From: Prolixibacteraceae bacterium
GTDB lineage: Bacteria > Bacteroidota > Bacteroidia > Bacteroidales > Prolixibacteraceae
Direction of reading: 5' to 3'
Assembly: GCA_028282705.1 (NCBI GenBank)
Contig: JANQHI010000063.1
Coordinates: 1 to 59,405, forward strand
DNA: 59,405 nucleotides
Shown here: positions 24,711 through 35,113 of the stretch, in pieces
How the letters are laid out: every line of letters begins with the position of its first letter
Position numbering within the stretch: position 1 is the first letter of the stretch
The notes under the pieces: model-generated
Database searches by the model: none
What the model saw: only the letters and a program-made list of their open reading frames with translations
Told to the model about the DNA's origin: nothing
Made by a program: the position numbers and the translations under genes

Positions 24711-25227
24711 ATGAAATCAAAACTAATTATTATTTGGCTATTTTTAATTTGTGTACATGTTGTAAATGCTCAAAACAATACAAACATAATTTTGGGTATT
24801 AACCAAACTTTTACAAATCATACTGAGTATGAGCCAGATATTGGCTGGCAAGCTGGATTTGATCAATCGAAGGTTCTTTCTGATAAATTTATCTTAAGAA
24901 AAAGGAGTGGATATATTAGAACATGATATATATGCAATGAGTGTTCCAATCACCTTGGTTTGGTCAAAAATTAGATTATTACATCCATATTTCGGAATTG
25001 AAGGAATATATAATTTTTACAACAAAACAAAATATAAACTTGCTAATGTTGATAAAATTAATGTTGCTGACTTGGAACTTAATATTATTGGAGGGGTACA
25101 AATTAATATCAATAATAAATTTTCATTTAGAGGAACTTATGTGTTACCTCCTACTTTAGGAAGAGGCAAGGAATCAACTATTTCTTCAACTGGATTAAGG
25201 TTTTCTTTATCATATGAACTGAACTAA
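24711..25227 (+). pseudogene. Frameshifted outer-membrane beta-barrel protein
   Basis: Two overlapping frames form one protein. The first, from 24711, has a signal peptide (LIIIWLFLICVHVVNAQ) and barrel strands up to DKFILRK, then stops at 24926. The second enters after the A5 run at 24899-24903 and continues as GVDILEHDIYAMSVPITLVW to a barrel-like end, GLRFSLSYELN. Removing one A restores a protein of about 171 aa. It is either a real inactivating or phase-type frameshift or a sequencing error. A strong terminator follows. Confidence 0.75.
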
Positions 25228-25248
25228 ATTCAAAGAAGCTAAACTGAG

Positions 25249-25286
25249 AACAGCACCTAAATGGAAAATTTAGGTGCTGTTTTTTT
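25249..25286 (+). terminator. Strong rho-independent terminator
   Basis: Perfect 14-bp arms (25249-25262 and 25268-25281) around GGAAA end in a T7 run. This closes the frameshifted barrel gene. Confidence 0.92.
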
Positions 25287-25419
25287 CTTAGTTAATCTAA
25301 GATACATATGTTGGATAGTAATAGTTGTTTTTATCTGTATTGTTTTATAGCTTAGTTGTTAAATTAAATACAGATTCCCCAATTCATGTAATTTTTAGGA
25401 ATCTCCAAATACATTAAGT

Positions 25420-26064
25420 ATGGCTTTAAAACTTTGTTTGATTTTTCTTTTCCTTAACATTTTCACTGTATGTTTTTCTCAACAAGAAAAAACATATAAG
25501 TTTGAATACCAGATTGGAGTTGGCAGGTTATTTTCAGGTGAGACCTCATTTGGGTTGGATAGCTATGAAGGTATAGCTGTCAGGAATGAGTTCCAGTATG
25601 AAATAAGCAATTGGTTTACTGTTGGGGCATCATTAAGTATTTTTACATTAGGGGACGGGAATAAACTTATGGATTATTTTTTTACAATTGAAGGGCTGTT
25701 TAATGATGGAATACCTCAATCAGGGAGGCAACCATATGTAAGTTCAGAATTTGAAAACCTTACTTCTTTTGGAGGATATTTATATGTTAGCCCAGTGAAT
25801 AATAAGTCAATAAAAGTTTATGTGGGACCTGGTTTATGCTATAATATTTACAACAGGCAAAGGGCGACAAGTTCATATTCAGCAAAAGAATTTAATTTTT
25901 TTAATCTCACACAGCAGCATTATAAGCTCTTGGGAATAGGGTTTCAATTAGGCACAGATATCAGCATAACAGAAAGGATCAGAGCTGGGGCAAGGGTAAA
26001 TTTTTTCCTTGATGACGTGGGGGCAGCATTAATGCTTAACCTGGGTTATCGTTTTTCTTTATAA
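25420..26064 (+). CDS. Outer-membrane beta-barrel-like protein
   Basis: This is a 214-aa protein with a signal peptide (FLFLNIFTVCFSQ) and a barrel-like mature chain. Strands such as NWFTVGASLSIFTLG and KVYVGPGLCYNIY occur, with a final LNLGYRFSL ending in an aromatic-hydrophobic pattern. It resembles the OmpA/OmpW-like small barrels common in Bacteroidota, but no specific family is claimed. Upstream is a terminator, so it has its own promoter. Downstream, after 31 bp, comes a small membrane protein. Confidence 0.75.
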   Translation: MALKLCLIFLFLNIFTVCFSQQEKTYKFEYQIGVGRLFSGETSFGLDSYEGIAVRNEFQYEISNWFTVGASLSIFTLGDGNKLMDYFFTIEGLFNDGIPQSGRQPYVSSEFENLTSFGGYLYVSPVNNKSIKVYVGPGLCYNIYNRQRATSSYSAKEFNFFNLTQQHYKLLGIGFQLGTDISITERIRAGARVNFFLDDVGAALMLNLGYRFSL

Positions 26065-26095
26065 CCAGATAATTTCTTATTTAAAATTAAGCTCT

Positions 26096-26299
26096 ATGTA
26101 TTCAAAAAAGCAGAAAAATTTAATAATTGTATTAATAATTTGTTTTTCCCTTTTTCTATTTGGATCACATCTATCAAAAGTAGGGTATTTACCAGATTGG
26201 GTATATGATTTGATGAGCGGTTTAAATATGGTTACAATCCTGCTTATGCTTGTAGTGGTTCTGTTCAGGAAAAAGAAAAATAAGCATACGAAAGATTAA
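26096..26299 (+). CDS. Small two-helix membrane protein
   Basis: A 67-aa protein with a Lys-rich start, two predicted helices (about residues 8-25 and 40-58) around a GSHLSKVGYLPDW loop, and a strongly basic FRKKKNKHTK tail. The positive-inside rule puts both ends in the cytoplasm. No family is recognised. It probably shares the transcript of the barrel gene 31 bp upstream, and a terminator follows. It resembles the protein at 21868 in layout. Confidence 0.65.
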   Translation: MYSKKQKNLIIVLIICFSLFLFGSHLSKVGYLPDWVYDLMSGLNMVTILLMLVVVLFRKKKNKHTKD

Positions 26300-26331
26300 G
26301 GGCTAAAGCTTTTAATATTCAAACATAAAAA

Positions 26332-26365
26332 ATGCCATCCTTTTTAGAGATGTCATATTTTTTTT
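26332..26365 (+). terminator. Terminator after the small membrane protein
   Basis: ATGCCATC (26332-26339) pairs with GATGTCAT (26349-26356) with one mismatch, followed by a T-rich run. Confidence 0.6.
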
Positions 26366-26419
26366 CTTAACCCTACATTAACCTTTCTGAAACTTAAAAC
26401 CAACCTATCCTATATCCAT

Positions 26420-26427
26420 TATCTTTG
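26420..26427 (+). promoter_or_regulatory. pgi promoter -7 element
   Basis: TATCTTTG is an exact TAnnTTTG match 54 bases before the pgi ATG. No convincing -33 TTTG was found. Confidence 0.6.
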
Positions 26428-26442
26428 CATTTAGAATAATAA

Positions 26443-28131
<1,689 letters not shown>

Positions 28132-28144
28132 CTACTAAAATGGG

Positions 28145-28167
28145 GGTTGGACTTTCTAAGTCCAACC
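28145..28167 (+). terminator. Hairpin after pgi
   Basis: Perfect 10-bp arms GGTTGGACTT (28145-28154) and AAGTCCAACC (28158-28167) enclose TCT, 14 bases after the pgi stop. The T tract is weak. Confidence 0.6.
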
Positions 28168-28254
28168 TATTCTCTATGCTTTTGGAAATCAGGAGTCCCT
28201 TATTTTATTCCAATTTGTATCATATATGAATTGCTTATATCATAAGAAAGGTAT

Positions 28255-28286
28255 CACTAGCCCTAGGTTTTAACCTGGGGTTAGTG
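28255..28286 (-). terminator. Hairpin after gpsA
   Basis: CACTA (28255-28259) pairs with TAGTG (28282-28286), with CCC/GGG and AGGT/ACCT extending the stem across small mismatches. It lies 16 bases beyond the gpsA stop on the minus strand. Confidence 0.5.
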
Positions 28287-28301
28287 AAGGAAAAATTCCC
28301 T

Positions 28302-29300
28302 TTAATTCAACTTATTTGTAAGCAGTTCAATGACTTTTTTAGGTGGTTTATTTTCATAGAGTATTTGATACACAGCCTTTGATATGGGCATATCAACCTT
28401 GAATTTTTTATTTAGCTCATGGATTGATTTTGCAGCATAATACCCTTCAGCCACCATATGCATTTCAAGCTGTGCTGTTTTTACTGAATACCCTTTCCCA
28501 ACCATGGTACCAAACAGCCTGTTCCTGCTGAACTGTGAATAAGCAGTTACCAATAGGTCTCCTAAATAAACGGAACTTTTTATATCCCTGGTAATGGGAT
28601 GTACAGTGTCTACAAAACGCTTGATCTCCTGTATGGCATTAGCTAAAAGCACTGCCTGGAAATTGTCACCATACCTTAAACCATGGACTATGCCTGCAGC
28701 TATGGCAACAATGTTTTTTATGACTGAGGTATACTCGGTGCCCCATATATCATCAGAAGTTTTTGTTTGTATATAGTCACACGCTAAAATCTCAGCAAAT
28801 ACTTGTGCTTTTGCTTCATCAGGGCAGGCAATGGTTAAGTATGAAAGGCGCTCAAGGGCTACCTCTTCAGCATGGCAAGGACCTGCTATTACCCCTATTG
28901 ATTCAAATGGGATATGGAGGTATTTATGTAGGTATTCCCCAACCACCAAATTCTCATCACTTAAAACCCCCTTTACCCCTGAAACCACAAACCTGGAAGT
29001 AATGTCAGCAGTTAGGTTGCTAAAAGTCTCAGCTAAAAAGGCAGAAGGGACAGCCAGGATAATGGTTTCAGATGCTTCAATGGCTTCATTAATATCATTA
29101 AAGAAATTTATCCTGTTGGTATCAAATTCAACCCCCCTCAGGTAATTAGGGTTATGCCTGAATTTTTTAAATAGTTTTATACTGTCAGTATTCCTGAAAG
29201 ACCAATTTATTTCAGGAAGGTTTTCAAGCAATATTTTGGCAAGGGCTGTTGCCCAGCTTCCACTACCAATAATGGCTACTTTTTTTATTCCTGAAACCAT
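28302..29300 (-). CDS. gpsA: Glycerol-3-phosphate dehydrogenase [NAD(P)+]
   Basis: GpsA reduces dihydroxyacetone phosphate to sn-glycerol-3-phosphate, the backbone for phospholipids. The N-terminal Rossmann motif GSGSWATALA (residues 12-21), LAVPSAF, SGVKGV and the GPCHAEEVA segment (the usual GPS-A-E site) are conserved, as is the C-terminal GDNFQAVLLANAIQEI. At 332 aa it has standard length. A TAAATTTG -7-like element lies at 29323-29330 on the minus strand. The glycerophosphate acyltransferase-like gene at 42.7-43.9 kb would act downstream of it. Confidence 0.95.
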   Translation of the reverse strand: MVSGIKKVAIIGSGSWATALAKILLENLPEINWSFRNTDSIKLFKKFRHNPNYLRGVEFDTNRINFFNDINEAIEASETIILAVPSAFLAETFSNLTADITSRFVVSGVKGVLSDENLVVGEYLHKYLHIPFESIGVIAGPCHAEEVALERLSYLTIACPDEAKAQVFAEILACDYIQTKTSDDIWGTEYTSVIKNIVAIAAGIVHGLRYGDNFQAVLLANAIQEIKRFVDTVHPITRDIKSSVYLGDLLVTAYSQFSRNRLFGTMVGKGYSVKTAQLEMHMVAEGYYAAKSIHELNKKFKVDMPISKAVYQILYENKPPKKVIELLTNKLN

Positions 29301-29426
29301 AAATTTTGCCTTATTAAAGCTGCAAATTTAATAATCTTTTTTACAAAGAAGTTTTTTGGCAGGGCATTGACAAGCATGTGCCAGTTAAATAATAGGCACA
29401 TGATTTTGTGGCTGGGTAACCTTTAC

Positions 29427-30908
29427 TTAAGCTACATTTTTATAAACTTTCCTGTAATGGTATCCATATATGGAATAGGTAATGGCCAGGGGAAATACTT
29501 TGGGGCGTTTAAACAGGCACCAGATAAACAATTTCCAATAATATCTCCTGCTTTTATCAAAAATACCAATAATAAAAATTGACCTAACCAGTGCCATAAA
29601 CTTGGTAAAGGTTACTTTGGTTTTTTGTTTTGCCCCAGGAGAATAATCTTTCAGGAATTGCATAGCCCTTTCATGGAAGGCTTTACCTTCATAGATGTTA
29701 TGAACCAGTTTACTGTAACCATCCAGCAATGTTTGTCTATCCATTTTTGGGATAAAGTTCAGGGAATAGTCAGTATTGTTACCTGATGAATCCATTATAA
29801 TCCTGCCTTCTTCTTTTAGGCGTTTGTAAAGCCTGCTTTTCTTTTGGGCATTTAGCAGGCCAACCATAGCAGAAACAATTTTACTTTCCTTAATAAAATC
29901 AAGTTGTTTTTGGAAAATTGAAGAGGGGTCATTATCAAACCCAACAATAAAACCACCAAGGACTTCCATCCCTGTTTGTTGGATAATATGGACACTTTTT
30001 ACCAGGTTACGATTTTTGTTTTGCACTTTATTGCATTCTTCCAGTGCTTTTTCATCAATAGTTTCAATACCTACAAAAACTGCTGCAAACCCTGCTTTTA
30101 CCATCATATCCATCAGTTCTTGATCATCAGCAAGGTTTATTGAAGCTTCTGTTGAAAAAGTAAAGGGGTGTCCATTAGCCTGCATCCAGTCAATGAGTTT
30201 TGGCAATAGGTCAATTTTTAAAAGGTTTTTATTGCCAATAAAATTATCATCCACAAAAAACACATCTCCTTTCCATCCAATAGACAGCAGGTTTTCCAAC
30301 TCTTGTATGACCTGTTCTGCCGTTTTCACCCTTGATTTTCTGCCAAATAAAGCTGTTATATCACAAAACTCACAGTCAAAAGGGCAACCCCTGCTATACT
30401 GAATACAAAGTGAATTGTATTTTGAGGCTTTTATCAAACTATAATCTGGCACTGGTGATTTTTTAATATCTGCAAAACAAGTAGTTTCATAAAGGGGCTC
30501 AGGTTCCAGGTTTTCAAAATCTTCAAGGAACTCTACCAGGGTAATTTCAGCCTCATTTAAAATGAGGTGGTCAATATCACCAAAGTATTCAGGTTCAGCA
30601 GTAAAAAGAGGGCCTCCTGCAATGATGTTTTTGTTTAAAACCTTACATTGGTTAATAATCTCAATAGCTGATTGTTTTTGTGCTGACATGGCACTTATGT
30701 ACACATAATCAGCCCAGTAGAGGTCTTTCTTTTTTAGTTTTTCAATGTTCAGGTCAACCAGTTTTTTGTTCCACTCTTTGGGCAACAATGAAGATATGGT
30801 TAATAAGCCAAGAGGAGGGTTAGCTGCTTTTTTTGATACAAACCTGAGGGCATGTTTAAAACTCCAGAATGTATCAGGGTATGTTGGGTATACAAACAGG
30901 ATATTCAT
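29427..30908 (-). CDS. B12-binding-domain radical SAM protein (DUF4070 type)
   Basis: The protein has an N-terminal cobalamin-binding-like Rossmann domain (about residues 1-140, with PPLGLLTISSLLP), a radical SAM core with Cys175, Cys179 and Cys182 (CPFDCEFC), and a C-terminal DUF4070-type region with a basic, hydrophobic tail. Related enzymes carry out methylations or rearrangements in hopanoid and other lipid or cofactor pathways; the reaction here is not known. At 493 aa it is full length. The gene lies 126 bp upstream of gpsA on the same strand and may not share its transcript. A TAGATTTG -7 element lies at 30933-30940. Confidence 0.87.
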   Translation of the reverse strand: MNILFVYPTYPDTFWSFKHALRFVSKKAANPPLGLLTISSLLPKEWNKKLVDLNIEKLKKKDLYWADYVYISAMSAQKQSAIEIINQCKVLNKNIIAGGPLFTAEPEYFGDIDHLILNEAEITLVEFLEDFENLEPEPLYETTCFADIKKSPVPDYSLIKASKYNSLCIQYSRGCPFDCEFCDITALFGRKSRVKTAEQVIQELENLLSIGWKGDVFFVDDNFIGNKNLLKIDLLPKLIDWMQANGHPFTFSTEASINLADDQELMDMMVKAGFAAVFVGIETIDEKALEECNKVQNKNRNLVKSVHIIQQTGMEVLGGFIVGFDNDPSSIFQKQLDFIKESKIVSAMVGLLNAQKKSRLYKRLKEEGRIIMDSSGNNTDYSLNFIPKMDRQTLLDGYSKLVHNIYEGKAFHERAMQFLKDYSPGAKQKTKVTFTKFMALVRSIFIIGIFDKSRRYYWKLFIWCLFKRPKVFPLAITYSIYGYHYRKVYKNVA

Positions 30909-31122
30909 TTTAATGGATTTTACAGTTTAAAGCAAATCTATTTTTAAAGTAGGGATTGAAAAAGAATATGGGACAAGCTGCTTTAGAAAGGTAGGATTAA
31001 CTTTGCCCAGGGGTGAATGGCATTTACCAGGGATGAATTGAAGAGGGGATAATTTATATCTTTTTAAACTACAAAAATAATGTACTTGGAAACTACAAAC
31101 TGGGACTGCAAGTTGAGGCTGC

Positions 31123-31962
31123 CTACCTCTTCAAAGCTTCCCTAACCTTCAGGATATATTGCCTGGACACAGGCACTTCTTCTGTTACATGGTTGATTTT
31201 TAATTTATACCCATCATGGGCTTTTACCAGTTCAGTTACATGCTGGATGTTTACAACACAGACCCTATGGCACCTCACAAAAAAGGTAAAATCATCCAGT
31301 TTGGCTTCAGCACTTTTTAGGGTACTCCTGATCAGTTTTTTTGTTATAACCCCTTTGCTCAGATAGGTAACTTCAATGTAATTATTGGCTGATTTTACAT
31401 GGATAAGATCTTCAGGGGCAACCTTCAGGTATTCAGATTTGTTGTCTGATTCAAAATTGACCATTTGGTTAGCAATGTTTTCCAATGGCCTGTTTGGGCG
31501 CAAATCAATCAGGTTTTGCATGTGGGTTTTCAGGTATTTATACTGGCTTATGATCAGGTAAACAGCAACAGGAACTACTGAAAGCAGCACAATTTTTATG
31601 GCCACAAGGAAGGTTATTTCAATTTTTCCCACATATCTGGCAAAGAAAGCATAGGCTACAGAGTTGCAGGCAACAAATAAAAAACTGATAATAATTACGC
31701 GCAACAGGTTCCATTTTTTTGGATGGAAAAGCTTTGAAAATGCAGTGGGGATAATAACCCTGAAAAGAAAAAGCAGGATAACAGTGATCCCTGCAAAAGC
31801 AGCAATAATGGTCAGTTTAGTATTAAATTCAGAATGCACAGGGTCAAGAGGTTGAAAAAAGAGCAGGAACAGGAATAACCCCAGGGTAATACTCAGAATG
31901 GGGCTGGTATTATACCTTAGGTCATTACTGTATGGAATTGGCTTTTTTTTCCTACTGCCCAT
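31123..31962 (-). CDS. Membrane-anchored LytTR-domain regulator
   Basis: This is a transcription regulator with about four N-terminal transmembrane helices (residues 25-155) and a C-terminal LytTR DNA-binding domain (about 180-279; FVRCHRVCVVNIQHV, VPVSRQYI). It has no receiver domain and no kinase neighbour, so it is a one-component membrane sensor rather than a classic AlgR/AgrA response regulator. It lies 82 bp downstream of the DUF819 transporter gene on the same strand. A plausible TATTTTTG -7 element (31987-31994) lies between them, so it may also be transcribed alone. Confidence 0.88.
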   Translation of the reverse strand: MGSRKKKPIPYSNDLRYNTSPILSITLGLFLFLLFFQPLDPVHSEFNTKLTIIAAFAGITVILLFLFRVIIPTAFSKLFHPKKWNLLRVIIISFLFVACNSVAYAFFARYVGKIEITFLVAIKIVLLSVVPVAVYLIISQYKYLKTHMQNLIDLRPNRPLENIANQMVNFESDNKSEYLKVAPEDLIHVKSANNYIEVTYLSKGVITKKLIRSTLKSAEAKLDDFTFFVRCHRVCVVNIQHVTELVKAHDGYKLKINHVTEEVPVSRQYILKVREALKR

Positions 31963-32044
31963 TTTCGACTAAAACTTTGTTTTGTTCAAAAATAATAAAA
32001 AGAAATGTGATATGGGCACTAAATCCTATTACTTTAATATGAGG

Positions 32045-33199
32045 TTATTTTAAAATAAATGCTACTAGTACACCTAAGTAATTCCCAACAGCATATCCTG
32101 CAATACCAACCACCAGGCCAGTAAGGATAATTTCCCTGTTTTTCAGAGCTCCTGCCACAACAGGAACAAAAGGTGGTGAGCAAATAAGGGCACTTCCTGA
32201 AATGATCACTGTATCAGCATCAATCTTGAATATTTTAGCAATCAATGCATGAAGGATGTGTGAACCAAACATGGCAAGCCCAACATAGTAGAACAGTGAG
32301 AATGAAATGTTGGCCAGTTTGCTTATATCAGCCATTGATGAAACAGCGAGGCAGAATATCAGAATCAGGTACATACCCAATTGAAAAGTTTTCTTAATAG
32401 CTTTTATTTTAGGAATAAAAGATGCAGCTATACCAAATGAGGTAATAAACAGGATAATGGCAGCAGTTGAGTATTCATCAGGCAGGAGGAGGCTTAACCC
32501 ATAACTTGCACCCAAAATAAGGACAGACAAGCCAAAAGCAGCCAGCAATGGTAAAAAAGTAGCTTTTTTGAAAAAGCCTTCATATGATTCAAATTCTTCT
32601 TCAAGGTTCAATTTATTTCCTTCATGAGCTGATGAAGCCAGTGGTTTATAAGGGGGTAAGAATGTAAGGAACACGCGTTGCCCAATAGACAAAATGAAGA
32701 CCAGGTAAATAGCTCCTAATGTGAGTTCATAAGTATGTGTTAAAATATATAGTTCTTGTGACACATCAAGGGCTGTTTTCATAGCAGCCATGTTGGGTGT
32801 ACCTCCAGTATAAATCCCAACCAGCATCCCTGCAACTTTCCATATTTCATCAATACTTCCTTTAAAAATCCAATACCCAACAAAAACCATTAACAGGACT
32901 GTAAAAAGCCCAATTGCCAGTGAACTGAAAGCAGAACCTGCCATTTTAAGCCACTTTTTAACATCCATTGAAAACAAGATCAAAGGCAGTGCCAAAGGAA
33001 TGGTAATGTTGGTAAGTAAATCCTGATATTTCCCTGCCCCTTCAGGGAGGATACCCATATTGCCAACAACTAGGCCAATGGCATAACAAATGAGGACAGC
33101 CCCAATTTTTTTGAAAAGTGAAAATTTTCCTTCAAGGTAAATAATAACAACAGGAGTGATCAGGAAAAGAAAGATCAGGACAATGATTTCAGCTTTCAT
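32045..33199 (-). CDS. DUF819 family membrane protein (putative transporter)
   Basis: This is a polytopic membrane protein of about ten helices, 384 aa, belonging to the DUF819 (YjcL-like) family. Conserved features are AMKTALDVS in mid-protein, the GGTPNMAA loop, and the C-terminal ALICSPPFVPVVAGAL segment. Its transported compound is unknown. The downstream membrane LytTR regulator may control it or sense the same compound. Confidence 0.85.
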   Translation of the reverse strand: MKAEIIVLIFLFLITPVVIIYLEGKFSLFKKIGAVLICYAIGLVVGNMGILPEGAGKYQDLLTNITIPLALPLILFSMDVKKWLKMAGSAFSSLAIGLFTVLLMVFVGYWIFKGSIDEIWKVAGMLVGIYTGGTPNMAAMKTALDVSQELYILTHTYELTLGAIYLVFILSIGQRVFLTFLPPYKPLASSAHEGNKLNLEEEFESYEGFFKKATFLPLLAAFGLSVLILGASYGLSLLLPDEYSTAAIILFITSFGIAASFIPKIKAIKKTFQLGMYLILIFCLAVSSMADISKLANISFSLFYYVGLAMFGSHILHALIAKIFKIDADTVIISGSALICSPPFVPVVAGALKNREIILTGLVVGIAGYAVGNYLGVLVAFILK

Positions 33200-33423
33200 A
33201 TAAGTTTGATTTTGTTAGTTATAAAAGTTAGAAGGGTAACCTGCTATAAAGATATCAGAATGGTTGGATTTAACAAAAAACCTGTAATCAAAATCTTCAA
33301 ATTGAACAAGTTAGGGCAACTTTCTTTTTGAGGATAATCAAACCAAATTGAAACTATCTTTTTATATATGAGTATAACATAACAGATTTATCCACAGTAT
33401 TTTGTATAACTAAAAATCAACCT

Positions 33424-34050
33424 ATGAAGAAAATGTTTCCCTTTATTACCCAAAGGCATACAAATGGTATGTTTAGAATCACCTCCTATTTTATTCTCTT
33501 TTCAGCAATCTTCCTCTCTGAAGGTTGTATGCAATTGATCACAGTAGTACAGTGTGATGCAGGGTTAAAACGCACAGAAACTGAATATGGGTTTGGCTTC
33601 ACAGGGTTGGTGGGGCAGGAACTGGCAGATGAAAAAACATCTGTTTTTGGGACTGCAAGCTACCATATTTATTACTTTGGTGATGGATATGATTATACAG
33701 GTGGGCATGATAATTTGCTGAAAGTTGGGGTGCAGGCCAGGAGGTCATTAGCTAATAACTTTGAAAATTTCTGGGTTGGTGGTGAAGCTGCTTATGTGCG
33801 CGATAAAAGTGTTTATGATCATGCAGAATGGGATAACCCTGTAGCCAATGGTTTTTCATTAGGTGGGCTGGCAGGATATAAATTACCCAGCAAAAAATTG
33901 GATGCCAGTGTTTTTACAGGGCTTTCGCTTATCCATTTTGGCGATTTTAAAGCTGATGGGCATGTTGTAGACCCAAGCCATAATAGTGTGCAATTCAGGG
34001 TAGGTGTTGAAGTTGAGCTATCCTCATTGTTTGGAAGTTTGCAGCAATAG
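33424..34050 (+). CDS. Exported beta-barrel-like protein
   Basis: This is a 208-aa protein with an N-terminal signal (ITSYFILFSAIFLSEGC) that could be a lipoprotein signal ending at Cys35. The mature region has alternating barrel-like strands (TASYHIYYFGDGYDY, FWVGGEAAYV, KLDASVFTGLSLIHFGDF). I recognise no family. The 15 or so residues before the hydrophobic core are polar and basic, so a later start at MFRITSYFI is possible. It is followed on the same strand by an exported TPR protein. Confidence 0.65.
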   Translation: MKKMFPFITQRHTNGMFRITSYFILFSAIFLSEGCMQLITVVQCDAGLKRTETEYGFGFTGLVGQELADEKTSVFGTASYHIYYFGDGYDYTGGHDNLLKVGVQARRSLANNFENFWVGGEAAYVRDKSVYDHAEWDNPVANGFSLGGLAGYKLPSKKLDASVFTGLSLIHFGDFKADGHVVDPSHNSVQFRVGVEVELSSLFGSLQQ

Positions 34051-34169
34051 TTATCCTGGCATAATAATATTCATTTAATAAACCATTAACTCAAAAGACA
34101 CATACCACATATAATTAATTATTTGTTTTTATTTAAGTTCCTATTTACTAATTATTTAATCATCAAATC

Positions 34170-34982
34170 ATGAAAAAGTCACCTGTCAAGTACCTGATGT
34201 TGGTTTCTTTTGCAGCCCTGTTATGCTGGGGATGTACACAGCAAGAAACCAAAGAAGAAAAAATGCCTATTACCACTGAAAATGAAAATGCCCAGGAATT
34301 GCTCCTCAATTCTTTTAAAGCTTTTGAAGAAAGTAATTTTACCAAAGCTTTCACTTTAATTAATAAGTCAGTAGCTGAAGATTCCTTGTTTTTTATGGGT
34401 AATTATAGCTTGGCTATGAATAATTTTAGTGATTCAGCCAAGTTTGTTTTTTATGCAAAAAATGCACTAAGCCACAAGGTAGAATTAAGTGAAGCAGAGG
34501 CCATGTTAAAAGAAGGGTTGATAAGCCTAATGGAAAATAAAGGAACAGATATTACTGAAATTGGGCAAAACCTGGTTGAAATGTACCCCACTGATATAAT
34601 TGTTTATTACCTGCTGTATGGGCAACAAATTGCAGCTGATGATAAAGAAGGACAGTTGAAAAACTTAAAAAATGCCCTGGAAATATCTGACAACCCTGCT
34701 ATTTTGTATAATGCAATGGGGTATGCTTATATGGGGTTAGAAATGCCTGATAGTGCAAAACTGGCCTTTGATAAATATATTGGATTACAGCCTGATAAAG
34801 CTAACCCATATGACTCAAAAGGAGATTATTTTATGAATGTGGGTGAATATGAGATGGCTATTAAGCACTATATGAAAGCTTTTGAATTGGATTCTACATT
34901 CACTGTCTCTCTTGACAAAGCCAATAAAGCCAAAGCCCAGATAGATACTACAATGGTAGAAAAAACAGCAGAAGAGGAATAA
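34170..34982 (+). CDS. TPR-repeat lipoprotein
   Basis: The signal MKKSPVKYLMLVSFAALLCWGC ends in a lipobox with Cys22, so this is an exported lipoprotein. The mature 248 aa consist of tetratricopeptide-type helical repeats (AILYNAMGYAYMGLEMPDSA, ANPYDSKGDYFMNVGEYEMA), which usually hold protein partners. Its function is unknown. A terminator follows. Confidence 0.85.
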   Translation: MKKSPVKYLMLVSFAALLCWGCTQQETKEEKMPITTENENAQELLLNSFKAFEESNFTKAFTLINKSVAEDSLFFMGNYSLAMNNFSDSAKFVFYAKNALSHKVELSEAEAMLKEGLISLMENKGTDITEIGQNLVEMYPTDIIVYYLLYGQQIAADDKEGQLKNLKNALEISDNPAILYNAMGYAYMGLEMPDSAKLAFDKYIGLQPDKANPYDSKGDYFMNVGEYEMAIKHYMKAFELDSTFTVSLDKANKAKAQIDTTMVEKTAEEE

Positions 34983-35013
34983 TGTAAAAGGCCTCTTCAC
35001 AACTGCCACCTTG

Positions 35014-35054
35014 AAAAGCCTTATTGCTTACTTTTAAAGTAACAGGGCTTTTTT
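35014..35054 (+). terminator. Terminator after the TPR lipoprotein
   Basis: AAAAGCC (35014-35020) pairs with GGCTTTT (35046-35052), with an inner TTACTT/AAGTAA stem and a T6 run. Confidence 0.8.
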
Positions 35055-35113
35055 ATTTGGATTTTAGGATGTAAATTAACTTCTTAAATTGAACAAATAA
35101 ATAGGTGGTTTAT

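Noticed and set aside
24899-24926. Programmed ribosomal frameshifting in the broken barrel gene
   Set aside because: There is no downstream pseudoknot or stop-linked slippery heptamer, and a neighbouring remnant shows the locus is decaying, so mutation is the simpler explanation.
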